Shown: positions 35,095-43,892 of the stretch, one piece after another | Position numbering within the stretch: the stretch's first letter is position 1 | How the letters are laid out: the number at the start of each line of letters is the position of its first letter | DNA from: JAFGAV01 sp041479055 | GTDB taxonomy: Bacteria; Acidobacteriota; Aminicenantia; Aminicenantales; JAFGAV01 | Direction: 5' to 3' | Length of the DNA stretch: 64,000 nt | Assembly (NCBI GenBank): GCA_963702835.1 | Contig: OY969762.1 | Span: forward strand, 1,178,001-1,242,000 | Made by a program: the position numbers and the translations under genes | Notes under the pieces: generated by a model | What the model was told of the DNA's origin: nothing | The model's database searches: none | What the model saw: only the letters and a program-made list of their open reading frames with translations

Positions 35095-35123
35095 ACTATA
35101 AAAACGGGGGGAAGGGTTGTCAA
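35095..35123 (-). promoter_or_regulatory. Strong predicted promoter of the permuted phosphoglycerate mutase gene
   Basis: Minus strand TTGACA (35123-35118), exactly 17 bases, then TATAGT (35100-35095). Transcription would begin near 35088, so the open frame that extends to 35376 cannot be the true N-terminus; GTG 35064 with its AGGA site is the natural start. Confidence 0.7.
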
Positions 35124-35270
35124 CAAACCCAAAGGAGACCAAATTTGCCGGCCTGCCGAAGGGGAGGTCCGGGCTATTGCCGCCCCTTTGGGCGCCGCGG
35201 ACGGTTTCTGCGCCGGCATTCTCCGTTCTTTTTTCTTTTTCTTGACTCTTGATTTCAGCGGGGATAACAT

Positions 35271-35342
35271 TTTTGCGCGATCGCACATATTCCCATAGCT
35301 TGATGGGCTTAGAAGTCATGAGTCTTAAGCGATCGCGCAAAA
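35271..35342. repeat. Perfect 14-bp inverted repeat carrying GCGATCGC octamers
   Basis: TTTTGCGCGATCGC (35271-35284) and its exact reverse complement (35329-35342) flank 44 bases, inside which CCCAT...ATGGG forms a second stem. The core GCGATCGC is itself palindromic. It lies between the divergent mutase and C1-peptidase genes. A possible promoter (TTGACT 35242-35247, GATAAC 35263-35268, 15-base spacing) would put the structure in the 5' leader of the peptidase gene. Confidence 0.6.
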
Positions 35343-35423
35343 GGAAACCGTGAAGGCACGCCGGCGACTGAAGCAAACCGAGATTCTCAATCTCTCTATA
35401 TCTATCATCATATGAGGTGTCGC

Positions 35424-36644
35424 ATGAAAAAGATCGCTTTTTTGTTGCTGGTTATGGTTCTTCTTCCGGGAATTGTGCTCTGCCAGGAGAAAACAAAGGA
35501 TAAAGGAATATTCGTCGAGCCCCAGAACCCCTTCTGGGATGAGATCATAAAAAGCACCCAAGAATTCGGCAAGACAAAGCCGGCACCTTCCAGGGCCTTC
35601 GTCGTCGACCTGGCGGACTTCGGGGCGCCCAAAGGCCTGGAAGGATTCAACGCCGTCTGGCACAACCCGCCGACGTCTCAGGGCAATACCAACACGTGCT
35701 GGTGCTTTTCAACGACATCCTTTTTTGAATCCGAGGCCTATCGGCTGTACGGAAAGAAGGTTCGCCTCTCGGAAGCCTTCACGGTCTATGGCGAGTATCT
35801 GGAGCGGGCCAAGAGGTTCATTCGCGAACGGGGCCGCTCGGCCGTGGCCGAAGGCTCGGAGGCCAACGCGGTTATCCGGGATTGGAAGCTTTACGGCTGC
35901 CTGCCCTGGGAGGCCTATTCCGGGTTGAAGCCCGGCCAGAAATTTCCCGACCATTCAAAGCTTATCGCCGAGGTCCGCTCCTATCTCGACCATCTCCAAA
36001 ACGTCAACGCCTGGAACGAGGACGAGGCGGTCCAAACGGTCCAGTCCATCCTGAATTATCATCTGGGGGTGCCGCCCGAAAAATTCACCGTCGAAGGCCG
36101 AGAATACACGGCCCTCAGCTATCTGCGGGACTACCTCAAGATCAACCCCGACGATTACATCGATGTCCTGTCCTATAGGCAGCAGCCCTTCGGTCAGAAA
36201 GTGGAGTACGAAGTCCCGGACAACTGGTGGCACAACAAGGACTATTACAACGTTCCCCTGGACACGTTCATGAAGATTCTCAAAAATGCCTTGAGCCACG
36301 GCTATTCGGCGAGCATAGGCGGGGACATCTCTGAGCCGGGGAAAAATCCTGAGAAGAAGGTTTTTATGATCCCCACTTTTGATATTCCCTCGACTTTCAT
36401 CGACGACAACGCCCGGCAGTACCGTTTCAGCAACGGCGCGACGACCGATGATCACGGCATCCACCTCATCGGCTACAAAGAGGTGAAAGGCCAGGGATGG
36501 TACTTAATCAAAGATTCGGGGTCGAGCTCGTTCAACCATGACCCGAAGGGATACTATTTCTTGACCGAGGATTATGTGAAATTGAAGATGATGAGCTTCC
36601 TGGTCCACAGGGATGCCGTCAAAGGATTCATCGACCTGAAGTGA
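35424..36644 (+). CDS. Exported papain-like (C1) cysteine peptidase
   Basis: 406 residues from ATG 35424 (MKKIAFLLLVMVLLPGIVLC, a signal peptide; cleavage near the Cys or after CQ); an upstream ATG at 35412 is less likely. The C1 fold is shown by NPPTSQGNTNTCWCFSTTSFFESEA (Gln and catalytic Cys), by DDHGIHLIGY (catalytic His) and by YLIKDSGSS, where the usual Asn-Ser is Asp-Ser. The long insertion between, with helical DWKLYGCLPWEAYSG, is like bleomycin-hydrolase/aminopeptidase C-type enzymes (C1B). The Asn change may affect activity. No neighbours in the same operon. Confidence 0.75.
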   Translation: MKKIAFLLLVMVLLPGIVLCQEKTKDKGIFVEPQNPFWDEIIKSTQEFGKTKPAPSRAFVVDLADFGAPKGLEGFNAVWHNPPTSQGNTNTCWCFSTTSFFESEAYRLYGKKVRLSEAFTVYGEYLERAKRFIRERGRSAVAEGSEANAVIRDWKLYGCLPWEAYSGLKPGQKFPDHSKLIAEVRSYLDHLQNVNAWNEDEAVQTVQSILNYHLGVPPEKFTVEGREYTALSYLRDYLKINPDDYIDVLSYRQQPFGQKVEYEVPDNWWHNKDYYNVPLDTFMKILKNALSHGYSASIGGDISEPGKNPEKKVFMIPTFDIPSTFIDDNARQYRFSNGATTDDHGIHLIGYKEVKGQGWYLIKDSGSSSFNHDPKGYYFLTEDYVKLKMMSFLVHRDAVKGFIDLK

Positions 36645-36801
36645 AGAAATAAGAAGCCATGGGGGCTTTGAAGGAGCCTCAATCCTTTTCGGCATCCCGC
36701 TTGTCACTCCAGAGCCAGGCTCAGCAGCGTTTTCATAATTTACTTTTCGGCTATGCCTGCCCGGGGGCTCGGTTTCGCCTCATTGAGGCCGTAGTACCGA
36801 T

Positions 36802-37941
36802 TCAGCGATGCGGGAAGTCGAGCGCGAAGTCGACAAGCGTATGGACATGGTGGAAGAAGGCGAGGTAGCGCCGCAGCATCTGCGCGTACGCCGCGGGCTG
36901 CAGGGCCGGGTCCTGGCTGTCCAGCCTTCGGCGCAGGTGGGCCATGAGCACGAACCAGGCGTAGTGCAGCGTCCTGCGGAACCGCCGGGGGTACCGCCCT
37001 AGAATGGAGGCGTCGGTCCGCCCGGCCCTCATGGCCTCCGCGGCGACGCGGCCCGCGATCTCGCCGCTGGCGAGGGCGAAGGCGATGCCGCCACCCGTCA
37101 TCGGGTTTACGAGCCCCGCGGCGTCGCCCACAACCATCGCACCGTCGGCGACGAAGTCGCGCGCCATGTCTGATGTGACCAGCCCGCCGCCCCGCTGGCG
37201 GACCGTGCGCCCGCGCAGGTCTTCGCGCTGCTCGATGAACTCGCCCAGCCGCTCCGCCAATGGCGGCCCTCCTCCGTGCAGGGACCCGCCTACCCCCACC
37301 CAGACGCAGTCGCGCTTGGGGAAGAGCCAGAAGTAGCTCTTCGTGTAGGCCGTGTTGAGGAGAAGGTCGCACGTCGCGCCGTCGCCGTACGGGCCGTCGA
37401 GCTCGACGAAGATAGCGTGGCGGGTCCTCGGCCCGGGCCGGTGGCCGATGCCGTAAGCGTCGGCCGCGAGGGTCTGGGGACCGTCGGCGAAGAGGATCAC
37501 CTGGGCTTCGACTTCGCCTTCCGCCCCGGAAACCAGGTTCCGAAGGCCGAGGCGCCGCGCGGAGGGGTCGAGGATGGACGCGCGGGTGGAGGTAAGAAGC
37601 TCAGCACCCGCGCGGACCGCGCGTTCGGCGAGGTACGTATCGAAGAGGGCACGGCGGAAGGAGATGTAGTGGGGCCGCTTGCCGCCGTACTCGTGGAGCG
37701 TGCCGTCGATAAAGAGCCGGGTACGCCGAATCTCGCGTTCGACCACCTCGTCGGGGAGTTCGAGCCGCTTCCGGTAGACCTGGGCGGCGAAGCCGCCACA
37801 GGCCTTCGTGGCGCCCGGCGTGGGATCCTTCTCGACCAACAACGGGCACAGTCCGGCAAGCGCGGCCTGACGCGCCGCTGCGGACCCGCCTGGCCCGGCT
37901 CCTACGATGACTATCTCTCGGCGCTCCACGCCCATAAACAT
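36802..37941 (-). CDS. FAD-dependent geranylgeranyl reductase-family oxidoreductase
   Basis: 379 residues (ATG 37941 or in-frame ATG 37935). GxGxxG dinucleotide site IVIVGAGPGGSAAA (about 10-23) with acidic VEKD; KACGGF (about 47-52) is the substrate-side CGG motif of the geranylgeranyl reductase family; VVGDAAGLVNPMTGGGIAFA (about 272-291) is the FAD ribityl motif. Members saturate isoprenoid chains of chlorophyll, archaeal lipids or quinones. It is the last gene of a minus-strand isoprenoid-type cluster (36802-40836). Its GC content appears higher than its neighbours (many GCG and CGC codons), hinting at transfer. Confidence 0.8.
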   Translation of the reverse strand: MFMGVERREIVIVGAGPGGSAAARQAALAGLCPLLVEKDPTPGATKACGGFAAQVYRKRLELPDEVVEREIRRTRLFIDGTLHEYGGKRPHYISFRRALFDTYLAERAVRAGAELLTSTRASILDPSARRLGLRNLVSGAEGEVEAQVILFADGPQTLAADAYGIGHRPGPRTRHAIFVELDGPYGDGATCDLLLNTAYTKSYFWLFPKRDCVWVGVGGSLHGGGPPLAERLGEFIEQREDLRGRTVRQRGGGLVTSDMARDFVADGAMVVGDAAGLVNPMTGGGIAFALASGEIAGRVAAEAMRAGRTDASILGRYPRRFRRTLHYAWFVLMAHLRRRLDSQDPALQPAAYAQMLRRYLAFFHHVHTLVDFALDFPHR

Positions 37942-38084
37942 TTTCCTTCGTGGAGGATTCTACGCGAAGCGAGGACTCGGGACAAGAACATGTGTTCCCC
38001 GCCTTGGGCACGCACAGCAGGTCGCTATAATAGTGCCGACGAGAGAAATCGTTCCGAGGAAACCCTCATCCTACACCTTCTTCT

Positions 38085-39113
38085 TTATCTATACTGATAG
38101 CGCAGGGATTGCAGAGACATGCCCACAAGAAAAAAAAGAGAAAAAACGGCCAAAATCCATAACCGCGGCTCTTGCCCGACAGAAAAAAAGAACAGCACGA
38201 AGGGCAGGATATAGAAAACCAAAAACGAGAGGCCGAGGTAGAACCAGGGCAATTCCCTGACCAAAGCCGATGGGCTCGGGGATTGGTTATTTTTAATTCT
38301 GTCCGCATAGATTTTGGAGAGGGCGATGGCCGCCGATAAGGCCAAAAGGACGATAGCTTGAATCAGGGCTCGGCCGGCGCGGACAATGATAAAGGCGGTC
38401 AGGCTGAGCAAGCAAAGCGAAGTGATGCAGGCGCCTTGTCTCAGCGACGATCGGGCTCGGTCCAGCCCGGCCCGAACCGCATAGCTCCGAGTTCCGTTCT
38501 TCAAATCCGCGGGATAATCAATGACCTGATGAAAATGAATCTGCATCCATTTATCCGACCCGACGGCGGCCGCCAAGAAAACCAGGGGCCACAGCCCGGC
38601 ATTGAACCATGTCCAAGGGACCAAGACATAAATCATCATCGCCGACAGCGCATAAACAACAAGTCCCGCGGCCCCTCGCTCCTTAAATCTCAAAGGTCGC
38701 AGGGAATAAGACAGTCCGAGGAAAACGCTGGCCGTATAAGCGAGGATCGTTCGGAGAGACCCATTCCCCAGGAGAACCGCGGCCAGGCCCGCGGTCAAAA
38801 ACAACAGAACGATAATAACACCGACAGGTTCGGGCAAAAGGCCGATCCATCTTTTTTTCCCGACAGCCAAATCAGCCCGCCTATCACTGAGATCGTTGAT
38901 CAAAATGCTGAATTGGACCTTGCACAGAACGGCTAAAATCAAAAGAAAAGACCTGCCCAGCGCTGTTTTGGGGTCGGTCGTGGAGTCGGAAAGCAAGAAC
39001 AAAGCCAGAGGAAGCCAGAGATGGGACATTTTATGAATCCCTCTCGCTCCAAAAAAAATCTCCCTGAGGCTAAATCTCCAGATAGATCGAACCTCAGAAC
39101 TGTCCTGATTCAT
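38085..39113 (-). CDS. UbiA-family prenyltransferase
   Basis: 342 residues from ATG 39113; upstream codons of the same frame lie inside the radical SAM gene and read as non-coding. Eight or nine hydrophobic helices. The two Asp-rich motifs of UbiA enzymes are there: NDLSDRRAD (73-81) and DYPAD (199-203), the latter in DYPADLKNGTRS. The family attaches prenyl groups to aromatic rings or glycerol. Its first 20 bases overlap the end of the radical SAM gene, so it belongs to the same operon. Substrate unknown. Confidence 0.8.
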   Translation of the reverse strand: MNQDSSEVRSIWRFSLREIFFGARGIHKMSHLWLPLALFLLSDSTTDPKTALGRSFLLILAVLCKVQFSILINDLSDRRADLAVGKKRWIGLLPEPVGVIIVLLFLTAGLAAVLLGNGSLRTILAYTASVFLGLSYSLRPLRFKERGAAGLVVYALSAMMIYVLVPWTWFNAGLWPLVFLAAAVGSDKWMQIHFHQVIDYPADLKNGTRSYAVRAGLDRARSSLRQGACITSLCLLSLTAFIIVRAGRALIQAIVLLALSAAIALSKIYADRIKNNQSPSPSALVRELPWFYLGLSFLVFYILPFVLFFFSVGQEPRLWILAVFSLFFLVGMSLQSLRYQYR

Positions 39114-40188
39114 TTTTGCTGAAATATTCGCAATGGGGGTCGCTGGAGAGAACTCCTCGAGGGCCCGAAAGATAGGCTTCGTTGCGGCACCCACCGCGGC
39201 ACATGGCTTGAATCTGGCAGCTTCGGCACTCGGGGACGTTTTTGTAAAGAGAGCGGAAGTTTTCGATCTCCGAGGAATTCCAAACCTCATCGATCGTGCG
39301 CTCATGGAGGTCCCCGACAATAAACTCCGCGGCGTCCTGGCAGATACAGGCGGATACCCTACCCTCATTGGTGATCTTGAGATTGAATTGCCCCGCGCCG
39401 CAGTGATGCAGCCGGATGTTCAGATGCTTGTTCCATTGGGCATAAACATCCGAACGCTGGAAGCAGGGAATACTCAAATCGATGAGTCGCGTGGGACACA
39501 GGTCGCTATAAACAGCAAACAAATGAGCGTACAGCGCCAGCTGCTCGTTCAGGGGAAGGACCAGATCCCAGTTCGTCTTTTTCGCGGGAACATTGGGGTA
39601 GAGAGTATAGGAATCGACGCCCAACTCATAGCACAGGCGCATAATGTCCCCTATTTCCCCGAGATTGGCCTTGGTCAGAACACTGGAGGCGACGACGCGC
39701 AAAGGTGAGTTAACGGCATATTTCATGTTCTCCAGGATGGCCTTGTGATTTTCCGGCGAGCCGCCGCTAAGATTTTTGAAAATGGCCGCATTGAGCGTGT
39801 CGAAGGAAAACTGGACGGACTGGACTCCAAGAGAGACCCAGCGATCAACAACCTCCGGCGCCAGCAAAATCCCGTTCGTGGCGATTTTGGGTCGATGACC
39901 GTACCGGCGGAACAACGTCAGGACTTCCTCAAGATAAGGATAGCAAAGGGGTTCCCCACCCGAGAGGAACCAATTCCTGACCCGGGGAGCCATCGCGGAT
40001 TGGAAAATTTTTTCAATCAGCCCGATTTCCAAATGGGAGACGGGGAGGTTCAGCTTGTGTTGATTAAAACAGTAGCGGCATTTTAGGTTGCACCGGTTGG
40101 TAAGGTCCAGGAACATGAGGTTCAAGACACCGGGCTTATTGAATTCATCGATGTGCCGGTCATTGAACCTGAACTTAATTTTTTGCAC
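39094..40188 (-). CDS. Radical SAM protein with SPASM domain
   Basis: 364 residues. CNLKCRYC (Cys33, Cys37, Cys40) binds the radical 4Fe-4S cluster; SGGEP-type motif (LSGGEPLCYP) follows near residue 76. The C-terminal third has a SPASM domain with Cys-rich segments CGAGQFNLKI, SACICQ, and CRSCQIQAMCRGGC, typical for two auxiliary clusters. Such enzymes modify peptides, sugars or lipids. Setting between an IPP-isomerase-like NUDIX gene and a UbiA gene suggests that it modifies an isoprenoid-related substrate or its acceptor; this is inference. Confidence 0.85.
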   Translation of the reverse strand: MQKIKFRFNDRHIDEFNKPGVLNLMFLDLTNRCNLKCRYCFNQHKLNLPVSHLEIGLIEKIFQSAMAPRVRNWFLSGGEPLCYPYLEEVLTLFRRYGHRPKIATNGILLAPEVVDRWVSLGVQSVQFSFDTLNAAIFKNLSGGSPENHKAILENMKYAVNSPLRVVASSVLTKANLGEIGDIMRLCYELGVDSYTLYPNVPAKKTNWDLVLPLNEQLALYAHLFAVYSDLCPTRLIDLSIPCFQRSDVYAQWNKHLNIRLHHCGAGQFNLKITNEGRVSACICQDAAEFIVGDLHERTIDEVWNSSEIENFRSLYKNVPECRSCQIQAMCRGGCRNEAYLSGPRGVLSSDPHCEYFSKNESGQF

Positions 40189-40197
40189 GTTTGACTT

Positions 40198-40836
40198 TTA
40201 TTGTTTCTTCAAGGATTTTCCCAGACGGTTTCCCAGAAATCTGTGGGAAGCGATGAGAAACCAGGGGGTGAACTCTTGAGGCGATCGACGGAGCTCTTCG
40301 GCGAGCCCGGTAAGGCTTACAAATCTGAATTCGGCGACCTCCGTGGGAACGGGGGAGATGTCTCGGACGTGCCCAAGTCGTGTTTGATAAACGTCACAAA
40401 GCTCGTGCTCGGTGCCGATATCTTTATACTTCGCCTGATATCGGAAACTGAACATCAGCTCCGGACAATCGCCGGAGATACCGATTTCTTCACGGAGTCG
40501 TTGGGCCACCGTCTCGTGGGGAGCTTTGTTTATCTGGTGGTGGCCGGCGACGGTTCCATCCCAAAAGAGAGGCCATAGCCTTTTATGCCTGCTCCTTTGA
40601 GCCAGCATTAATTTATCATTTTCATCAAAAACCATGACCACAAAGCCCCAATGGAGTCGCCCCTCTTCCTGATGACATTCCTCCTTATTTTCTTCTCCCA
40701 AAAAACGCCCTTGATCGTCGACGAGACACATGGCCACGGTTTCGTTGCTTAGTTTTTTCTGGCGGTTTGCTATTTTCGCTCGACGCGGCATGGCGGGCCA
40801 CTTCCTCACAGTTTTTTTCTTCTCGATCATCCGCAA
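40198..40836 (-). CDS. NUDIX hydrolase, isopentenyl-diphosphate isomerase (type 1)-like
   Basis: 212 residues. The fold is shown by VAMCLVDDQGRFLG, then GFVVMVFDENDKLMLAQRS and FWDGTVAGHH, and a NUDIX helix ETVAQRLREEIGI. The order of motifs (RSRHKRLWPLFWDGTVAGHH and then YQTRLG) is that of IDI-type NUDIX enzymes, though the Cys of the canonical TCCGHP motif is absent here. It begins with about 25 basic residues; the true start could be any of several Met codons. The radical SAM gene follows after nine bases. It could also be a general NUDIX phosphohydrolase. Confidence 0.7.
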   Translation of the reverse strand: MRMIEKKKTVRKWPAMPRRAKIANRQKKLSNETVAMCLVDDQGRFLGEENKEECHQEEGRLHWGFVVMVFDENDKLMLAQRSRHKRLWPLFWDGTVAGHHQINKAPHETVAQRLREEIGISGDCPELMFSFRYQAKYKDIGTEHELCDVYQTRLGHVRDISPVPTEVAEFRFVSLTGLAEELRRSPQEFTPWFLIASHRFLGNRLGKSLKKQ

Positions 40837-40933
40837 TCATACCCTCCGAAAAAAGAGGGTGTCAAGACTAGATAAAAAACGCTTTTTTTAAAGCACGATC
40901 ATTCGACAATGGTATGCAAGCCGGAGCTTTCTG

Positions 40934-41857
40934 TCACTGCAGGGATAGGCTTAGCAGCGACAGCGGGTCGACGCGGGCGTCCCGAAGTCGCACGCTCCAG
41001 TGGAGGTGTGGTCCCGTGGCCCGGCCCGTGCTCCCCACCAGGCCGATAAGATCACCCCCCCGGACGGCTTGGCCTTCCTGGACTTCCAGCTTAGAAAAAT
41101 GGCAGTAGAAGGTAAAAACGCCCAGGCCGTGGTCCAGGATGACGGAATTACCCGCGAAATAGAGGTCCCTGGCCAGCACGACGCGGCCGGCGTTAGAGGC
41201 CGACACCGGCTCGCCCATCCCGGCCGAAATATCCACGCCCGAGTGCGGGGAACGCGGGTGGCCGTTATAGTATCGCCTTTCTCCAAAGTTGGGTTTGAGG
41301 CGGCCGGGGTTCGGCAAAATGAAATTCCCCTGGGCCAGCCACTCGGCGGCCGACTCGTGAAAAATTCTGGCCAGAAGCTGCTGCTCTCGAGCAATTCGCT
41401 GGGCGGCCTCGGGAGGAGGAGTGATCAGGCTCTCATCCGCAAGGATGATATTGGCCCTGGGAAACGATTTGGCCTCAATGCGGATGTATTGTTCAACAAG
41501 CTCTTCTTGGCCCGAAACGTTTTTAAACCCGGCCGTGAGCCGGTAGGAGCCGGGCTTTGACTCTAGGTCGATGCCGAGCAGGGCGAAGGGCAGGCCGGCC
41601 GGCCCGTTGGGCGTAAACACACAGCGCTTTCCCAAAAAGGCCAGCTCGGCGCTCCGGACATCGGGGGTGCCATGCAGAACCGCCAGGATGACTTCACCGG
41701 GTTGGATCGAGCGGGCAGTGAGTTCAATCGCCGCCCCGCTTTGCGCTTGAATCCGAAGCACAGCCTGATCCGCTGACAAGCTTCCGGCTAGAATCAGTAG
41801 AAATATGAGCAGATGAGTCACGTAATTTATTAAGCCCTGTTTCCCCTGGGGTAGCAT
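40934..41857 (-). CDS. M23-family peptidoglycan endopeptidase (LytM-like)
   Basis: 307 residues from ATG 41857 (MLPQGKQGLINYVTHLLIF), which gives a signal or anchor helix; a longer frame to 42001 is mostly charged and unlikely. The N-terminal half is an Ig-like beta domain. The catalytic LytM domain covers about 190-307: HSGVDISAG (first metal His and Asp), FYCHFSKLEV and HLHW (metal His pair). All zinc ligands are present, so it should be an active cell-wall hydrolase in the periplasm. Confidence 0.85.
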   Translation of the reverse strand: MLPQGKQGLINYVTHLLIFLLILAGSLSADQAVLRIQAQSGAAIELTARSIQPGEVILAVLHGTPDVRSAELAFLGKRCVFTPNGPAGLPFALLGIDLESKPGSYRLTAGFKNVSGQEELVEQYIRIEAKSFPRANIILADESLITPPPEAAQRIAREQQLLARIFHESAAEWLAQGNFILPNPGRLKPNFGERRYYNGHPRSPHSGVDISAGMGEPVSASNAGRVVLARDLYFAGNSVILDHGLGVFTFYCHFSKLEVQEGQAVRGGDLIGLVGSTGRATGPHLHWSVRLRDARVDPLSLLSLSLQ

Positions 41858-42014
41858 CGCCAATCGCGAGATGCGTGGAAACAGGTTGCACGGCGCCAGG
41901 CCCCGCCCGCCCGGAGCGCATGCTGATGGGTGGGTGGGCTTTGCGCAAGGGTTGGAGGGGATGCGCCGTGCCTCCCCTCCTCTTCTTGAATGCAAGATCA
42001 CATAGCTGGAGATG

Positions 42015-43727
42015 TTAGCTCCCTACAGCCAGCGGCTTGAGGATTTTGCCCGGCAAGCGGCCGGTGTGCTCTCCCCTTTCCACCACCACCTGCCCGTTGA
42101 CCAGGACGTACTCGATCCCAACCGGATACTGATGCGGCTCGACCCAGGTTGCTTTATCCAACACGGTGTCGGGGTTGAACACGACCAAGTCGGCGAAGCA
42201 GCCCTTCTTCACCAGGCCGCGCTTGGCGAAATGAAATTTTTCTGCAGCGACCGAAGTCATTTTCCTGATCATCGTCTCCCAGGGCAGGATCTTCTCCTGG
42301 CGGATATACTTGCCCAGCACGCGGGGGAAAGTGCCGTAATGGCGCGGATGAGGCTTGCCCAGGCCCAGGGGCCCGTAGGGCGCCAGGGACGAGCCGTCCG
42401 TGCCCACGCTGACCAGCGGATGGGCCAGGATCCTTTTCAGGTTCTCTTCCTTCATCATGAAAATGACTATCCCCACCCGGCCTTTTTCTTCGATGAGGAC
42501 ATCGCGCATGAAGATATAAGGTTCCTTCCCAGCTGCCGCCGCCGCCTCCAGGATGTTTTTTCCCTCGGCAAACTTGTTTTTGGCCGAGACGACGTCGGAG
42601 ATGACGACCTTGTCCCAAGAGCCGAGCTTCTTCTCCGCCTCGGCCAGGTGCTCGCGGAGTTTGGGCTCGAGCGAACTGTCCTGCAGCCGCTTGAGGAAAT
42701 CCGCGTTGGTGCCCTCCCGCGCCCAGGCCGGGAAGTAGAAGCTCAGGCTGGTGGCGCCGGCGATGTAGGGATACCGGTCACAAAAAATATTCAGGCCCTC
42801 TTTCCGGGCCGCCTCGATCCGGGCCAGGGCCTCGTCGATCTTAGACCAATTCCGCGGATAGGCCACCTTGAAATGAGAAATCTCGAGGCTGACCCCGGAC
42901 TCCCTGGCCACGCCGATCGACTCATCCAGGGATTCTAGCAACCGGTCGCCTTCATCCCGCATGTGGGTGGAGTAAACGCCGCCCTTCTCGGCCACTACCC
43001 GGCAAAGGGCGGACAACTCCGCCGGACGGGCGAAGCTTCCCGGCGTATATTCCAAGCCGCTGGACAATCCGACCGCACCGTCCAAAAGGTTTTGCCGGAC
43101 GAGGTCCCTCATTTTGTCAAGTTCTTCGGCCGAGGGCGGCCGGTCGCCGTAGCCCATGGCCGAACCGCGGATGTCGCCGTGGCCGACCAGGGTGGAATAG
43201 TTGAGGGCCGCCCCGCGTTGCTCCAGCCGGCTCATAAAGCCTTTAATATCACGCCAGGTGAGCTCCAGGTCGTAAACCTCTTTCAGGTTGGCCGCTGCCT
43301 CATCATAGACTTGGCTGGGAATCGTGCATCCCGAGGAGCCGCAGTTGCCGCTGACAATAGTGGTGATGCCCTGGCGGATGGAGCTTTCAGCTTTGGGGTT
43401 GACCATTAGTTCGACATCGGTATGAGCATGCATATCGATGAAGCCCGGAGAGACGGCTAATCCCTTGGCCTCAACGACGGCCGCCGATCTACCTTCCGGG
43501 ATCGGGCCGACGGCGGAGATAATCTCGCCATTAATCCCGATGTCAGCCTCGAAGCCGGGCCGGCCCGAGCCGTCATAGATGAGGGCGCCTTTGATGACCA
43601 AGTCAAATTCTTTCTTTGAAGAAGCTCCCTTGAGCAGCAAGCCGGGGCCGCTCAACCCCGCTGCCGCGGCTGCGGCCGCCGCAGCCGTCCCTTTCATGAA
43701 TTCTCGGCGCGTGATCTTACCGGACAT
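42015..43727 (-). CDS. Tat-exported N-acyl-D-amino-acid deacylase (amidohydrolase)
   Basis: 570 residues. Tat signal RREFMKGTAAAAAAAAAGLS, starting at ATG 43727 after GGAGA. Amidohydrolase core: DMHAHTDVEL (metal His pair), SGNCGSSG (Cys ligand), GHGDIRG, THMRDEGDR (metal His), SLEISHFK (metal His) and TDGS (metal Asp). This is the D-aminoacylase/DAA family pattern, usually zinc-dependent, cleaving N-acyl-D-amino acids or D-peptides. Possible roles are recycling of cell-wall or foreign peptides in the periplasm. The M23 peptidase follows 157 bases on. Confidence 0.85.
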   Translation of the reverse strand: MSGKITRREFMKGTAAAAAAAAAGLSGPGLLLKGASSKKEFDLVIKGALIYDGSGRPGFEADIGINGEIISAVGPIPEGRSAAVVEAKGLAVSPGFIDMHAHTDVELMVNPKAESSIRQGITTIVSGNCGSSGCTIPSQVYDEAAANLKEVYDLELTWRDIKGFMSRLEQRGAALNYSTLVGHGDIRGSAMGYGDRPPSAEELDKMRDLVRQNLLDGAVGLSSGLEYTPGSFARPAELSALCRVVAEKGGVYSTHMRDEGDRLLESLDESIGVARESGVSLEISHFKVAYPRNWSKIDEALARIEAARKEGLNIFCDRYPYIAGATSLSFYFPAWAREGTNADFLKRLQDSSLEPKLREHLAEAEKKLGSWDKVVISDVVSAKNKFAEGKNILEAAAAAGKEPYIFMRDVLIEEKGRVGIVIFMMKEENLKRILAHPLVSVGTDGSSLAPYGPLGLGKPHPRHYGTFPRVLGKYIRQEKILPWETMIRKMTSVAAEKFHFAKRGLVKKGCFADLVVFNPDTVLDKATWVEPHQYPVGIEYVLVNGQVVVERGEHTGRLPGKILKPLAVGS

Positions 43728-43892
43728 AGTAGATCTCCTTAAACCGATAATCCTCGTTCACTATAAATCATTGATTGCGGACCTGTCTAGAACTCGCGCC
43801 ATAGACCTGAGTTTGATAAACGCCCTCAGCCATCTACTGAGAATAGTATTTTATTGACATGATGGATAGCATCTTGTTTTTTAATGTATTTT

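Noticed and set aside
35065..35376. N-terminal extension of the phosphoglycerate mutase frame up to 35376
   Set aside because: A strong promoter (35123-35095) lies inside it and the sequence is low in protein-like character; GTG 35064 has a ribosome site.
41954..41980. GGAGGGG/CCCCTCC hairpin between the D-aminoacylase and M23 genes as a terminator
   Set aside because: No T-run follows on the transcribed strand and the 13-base loop is large; it may only be a chance GC-rich repeat.
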